Shown: positions 8,983-9,646 of the stretch, one piece after another | Position numbering within the stretch: the stretch's first letter is position 1 | How the letters are laid out: each line of letters begins with the position of its first letter | Notes under the pieces: model-generated | What the model was told of the DNA's origin: nothing | Databases searched by the model: none | Seen by the model: only the letters and a program-made list of their open reading frames with translations | Program-made: the position numbers and the translations under genes | Assembly (NCBI RefSeq): GCF_000966975.1 | Contig: NZ_JZWV01000416.1 | Coordinates: 1-9,646, forward strand | Origin: Streptomyces katrae | GTDB taxonomy: Bacteria; Actinomycetota; Actinomycetes; Streptomycetales; Streptomycetaceae | Reading direction: 5' to 3' | DNA length: 9,646 nt

Positions 8983-9249
8983 TCAGCCCGGCCAGGTTCC
9001 GGTCAGCCGGCGGGTGGTGGCGGCTCCTGCCCGGTCCACAGCGGCTTTGACGACGGCGAAGATCGCGCCTTGCAGGGCCGCGGCGACGAGGACCTCTCGC
9101 CAGGTGCGGTTCTCGTCGGTGGCGTCCGGGGCGTCGTCTTCGTGGCCCAGCATCTTCCATGCCTGCTTGAAGGCCAGGCCCGCGGCCATGCCGCTGACGG
9201 CGCCGAGGGCGAGTCCGACCGGCTTGTAGGCGATCTTGGATGCTTTCAC
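8983..9249 (-). CDS. DUF4235 family small membrane protein
   Basis: 88 residues, the usual size for this family. Residues about 11-32 (PVGLALGAVSGMAAGLAFKQ) form a Gly/Ala-rich membrane helix. The conserved acidic stretch EDDAPDATDE is at 37-46, and a second hydrophobic helix is at about 53-73 (VLVAAALQGAIFAVVKAAVD). The end RRLTGTWPG is typical of the family. The GTG start at 9249 overlaps the stop of the upstream DUF3618 gene as GTGA, so the two are translationally coupled. Function is unknown. DUF4235 and DUF3618 genes commonly sit together with a holin-like membrane protein gene in actinomycetes, which suggests a cell-envelope role. Confidence 0.88.
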   Translation of the reverse strand: MKASKIAYKPVGLALGAVSGMAAGLAFKQAWKMLGHEDDAPDATDENRTWREVLVAAALQGAIFAVVKAAVDRAGAATTRRLTGTWPG

Positions 9250-9646
9250 TTGCGCCTCCGGTTCCGGTTCCGGCGCAGGAGCAGGAAGACCGCCAACGCT
9301 GCGGCGGCGGCCAGCAGTGGGGTGCGGTTGCTCCGTGCCAGGCCGGCGGCCGAAGCGGCCTTCTCGCGCACGGGGTCCGGGGTCTTCTCGGCGATCAGGT
9401 GCCCCGCGTGGGCCGCGCCGTCGCGGACCTGGGCCGCGGCGTGGGCCGCTTTGTCGAGGACCGGGTCGGGGGTCTTGTCCTTGATCAGTTCGGCGGCCTG
9501 GGTGGCCTTGTCCTTCAGCTGGCCGGTCAGGAGCGCGGCCTGCTCGGCGGCCTGCTCCTTGACCTCGGCGGCCTTCGCCTTGGTCTGCGCCTTCACGTCG
9601 GCCTTGGCGGCCAGCGCCTCGACGGTCTGGCCGAGCTGCTCGCGAG
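9246..9646 (-). CDS. DUF3618 family membrane-anchored protein (N-terminus beyond window)
   Basis: 132 residues are visible and the frame is open at the right edge. It begins REQLGQTVEALAAKADVKAQ, the end of the DUF3618 signature (R-x-x-L-G-x-T-V-x-A-L-A-x-K), so the real start lies outside. A GTG at 9596 is an internal valine. The middle is a long Ala/Lys/Glu-rich, probably helical region with two copies of KTPDPVxxKAA about 31 residues apart. A C-terminal membrane span (TPLLAAAAALAVFLLL) is followed by a basic tail (RRNRNRRRK), which suggests tail-anchoring with the tail in the cytoplasm. It is translationally coupled to DUF4235. No biochemical role is established. Confidence 0.85.
   Translation of the reverse strand, partial: REQLGQTVEALAAKADVKAQTKAKAAEVKEQAAEQAALLTGQLKDKATQAAELIKDKTPDPVLDKAAHAAAQVRDGAAHAGHLIAEKTPDPVREKAASAAGLARSNRTPLLAAAAALAVFLLLRRNRNRRRK

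Noticed and set aside
8417..9229. Plus-strand 270-codon frame
   Set aside because: It is antisense to DUF4235 with no recognisable motif. The DUF4235 frame has clear family features and is coupled to DUF3618.

Overview
The window is very GC-rich, its coding strands have strongly G/C-biased third codon positions, and it encodes secreted plant-polysaccharide hydrolases, an ECF-type sigma factor and the DUF3618/DUF4235 membrane-protein pair. This points to an actinomycete, most likely Streptomyces. The assignment rests on composition and gene content only.

Region 1 (1-6297, all minus strand) is a plant cell-wall degradation cluster with its own regulator. Reading in the direction of transcription, it starts with a 525-residue fusion protein (4720-6297). 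This carries an ECF sigma factor, a zinc-binding anti-sigma-like HxxxCxxC motif, hydrophobic membrane segments, a Pro/Ser linker and a C-terminal AbfB (CBM42-type) arabinofuranose-binding domain. A 335-bp gap follows, holding a 12-bp triple repeat, a hairpin with a T-tract, an ECF-like promoter candidate and a possible 29-codon leader ORF. Next is a secreted 794-residue GH10 xylanase-CBM13-GH62 arabinofuranosidase (2000-4384). After 42 bp comes a secreted lectin-GH74 xyloglucanase (start 1957) that runs off the left edge. The likely logic, inferred, is that the sigma fusion senses arabinose-decorated hemicellulose through AbfB and controls the two downstream enzymes. These would cut arabinoxylan backbones, remove arabinose side chains and cut xyloglucan.

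Region 2 (6298-7914) is a divergent, partly decayed stretch. It holds a hairpin-bearing intergenic region, an NAD(P)H-dependent FMN-reductase-like gene broken by one extra base near 7139, and a minus-strand remnant of an IS21-family IstA transposase with two compensating frameshifts and two strong palindromes.

Region 3 (7915-9646) has a small secreted peptidoglycan-binding protein (plus strand, TTG start), a roughly 0.7-kb stretch without a convincing gene, and the convergent minus-strand pair DUF3618 (N-terminus off the right edge) and DUF4235, joined by a GTGA stop/start overlap. No tRNA, rRNA or CRISPR array was seen.
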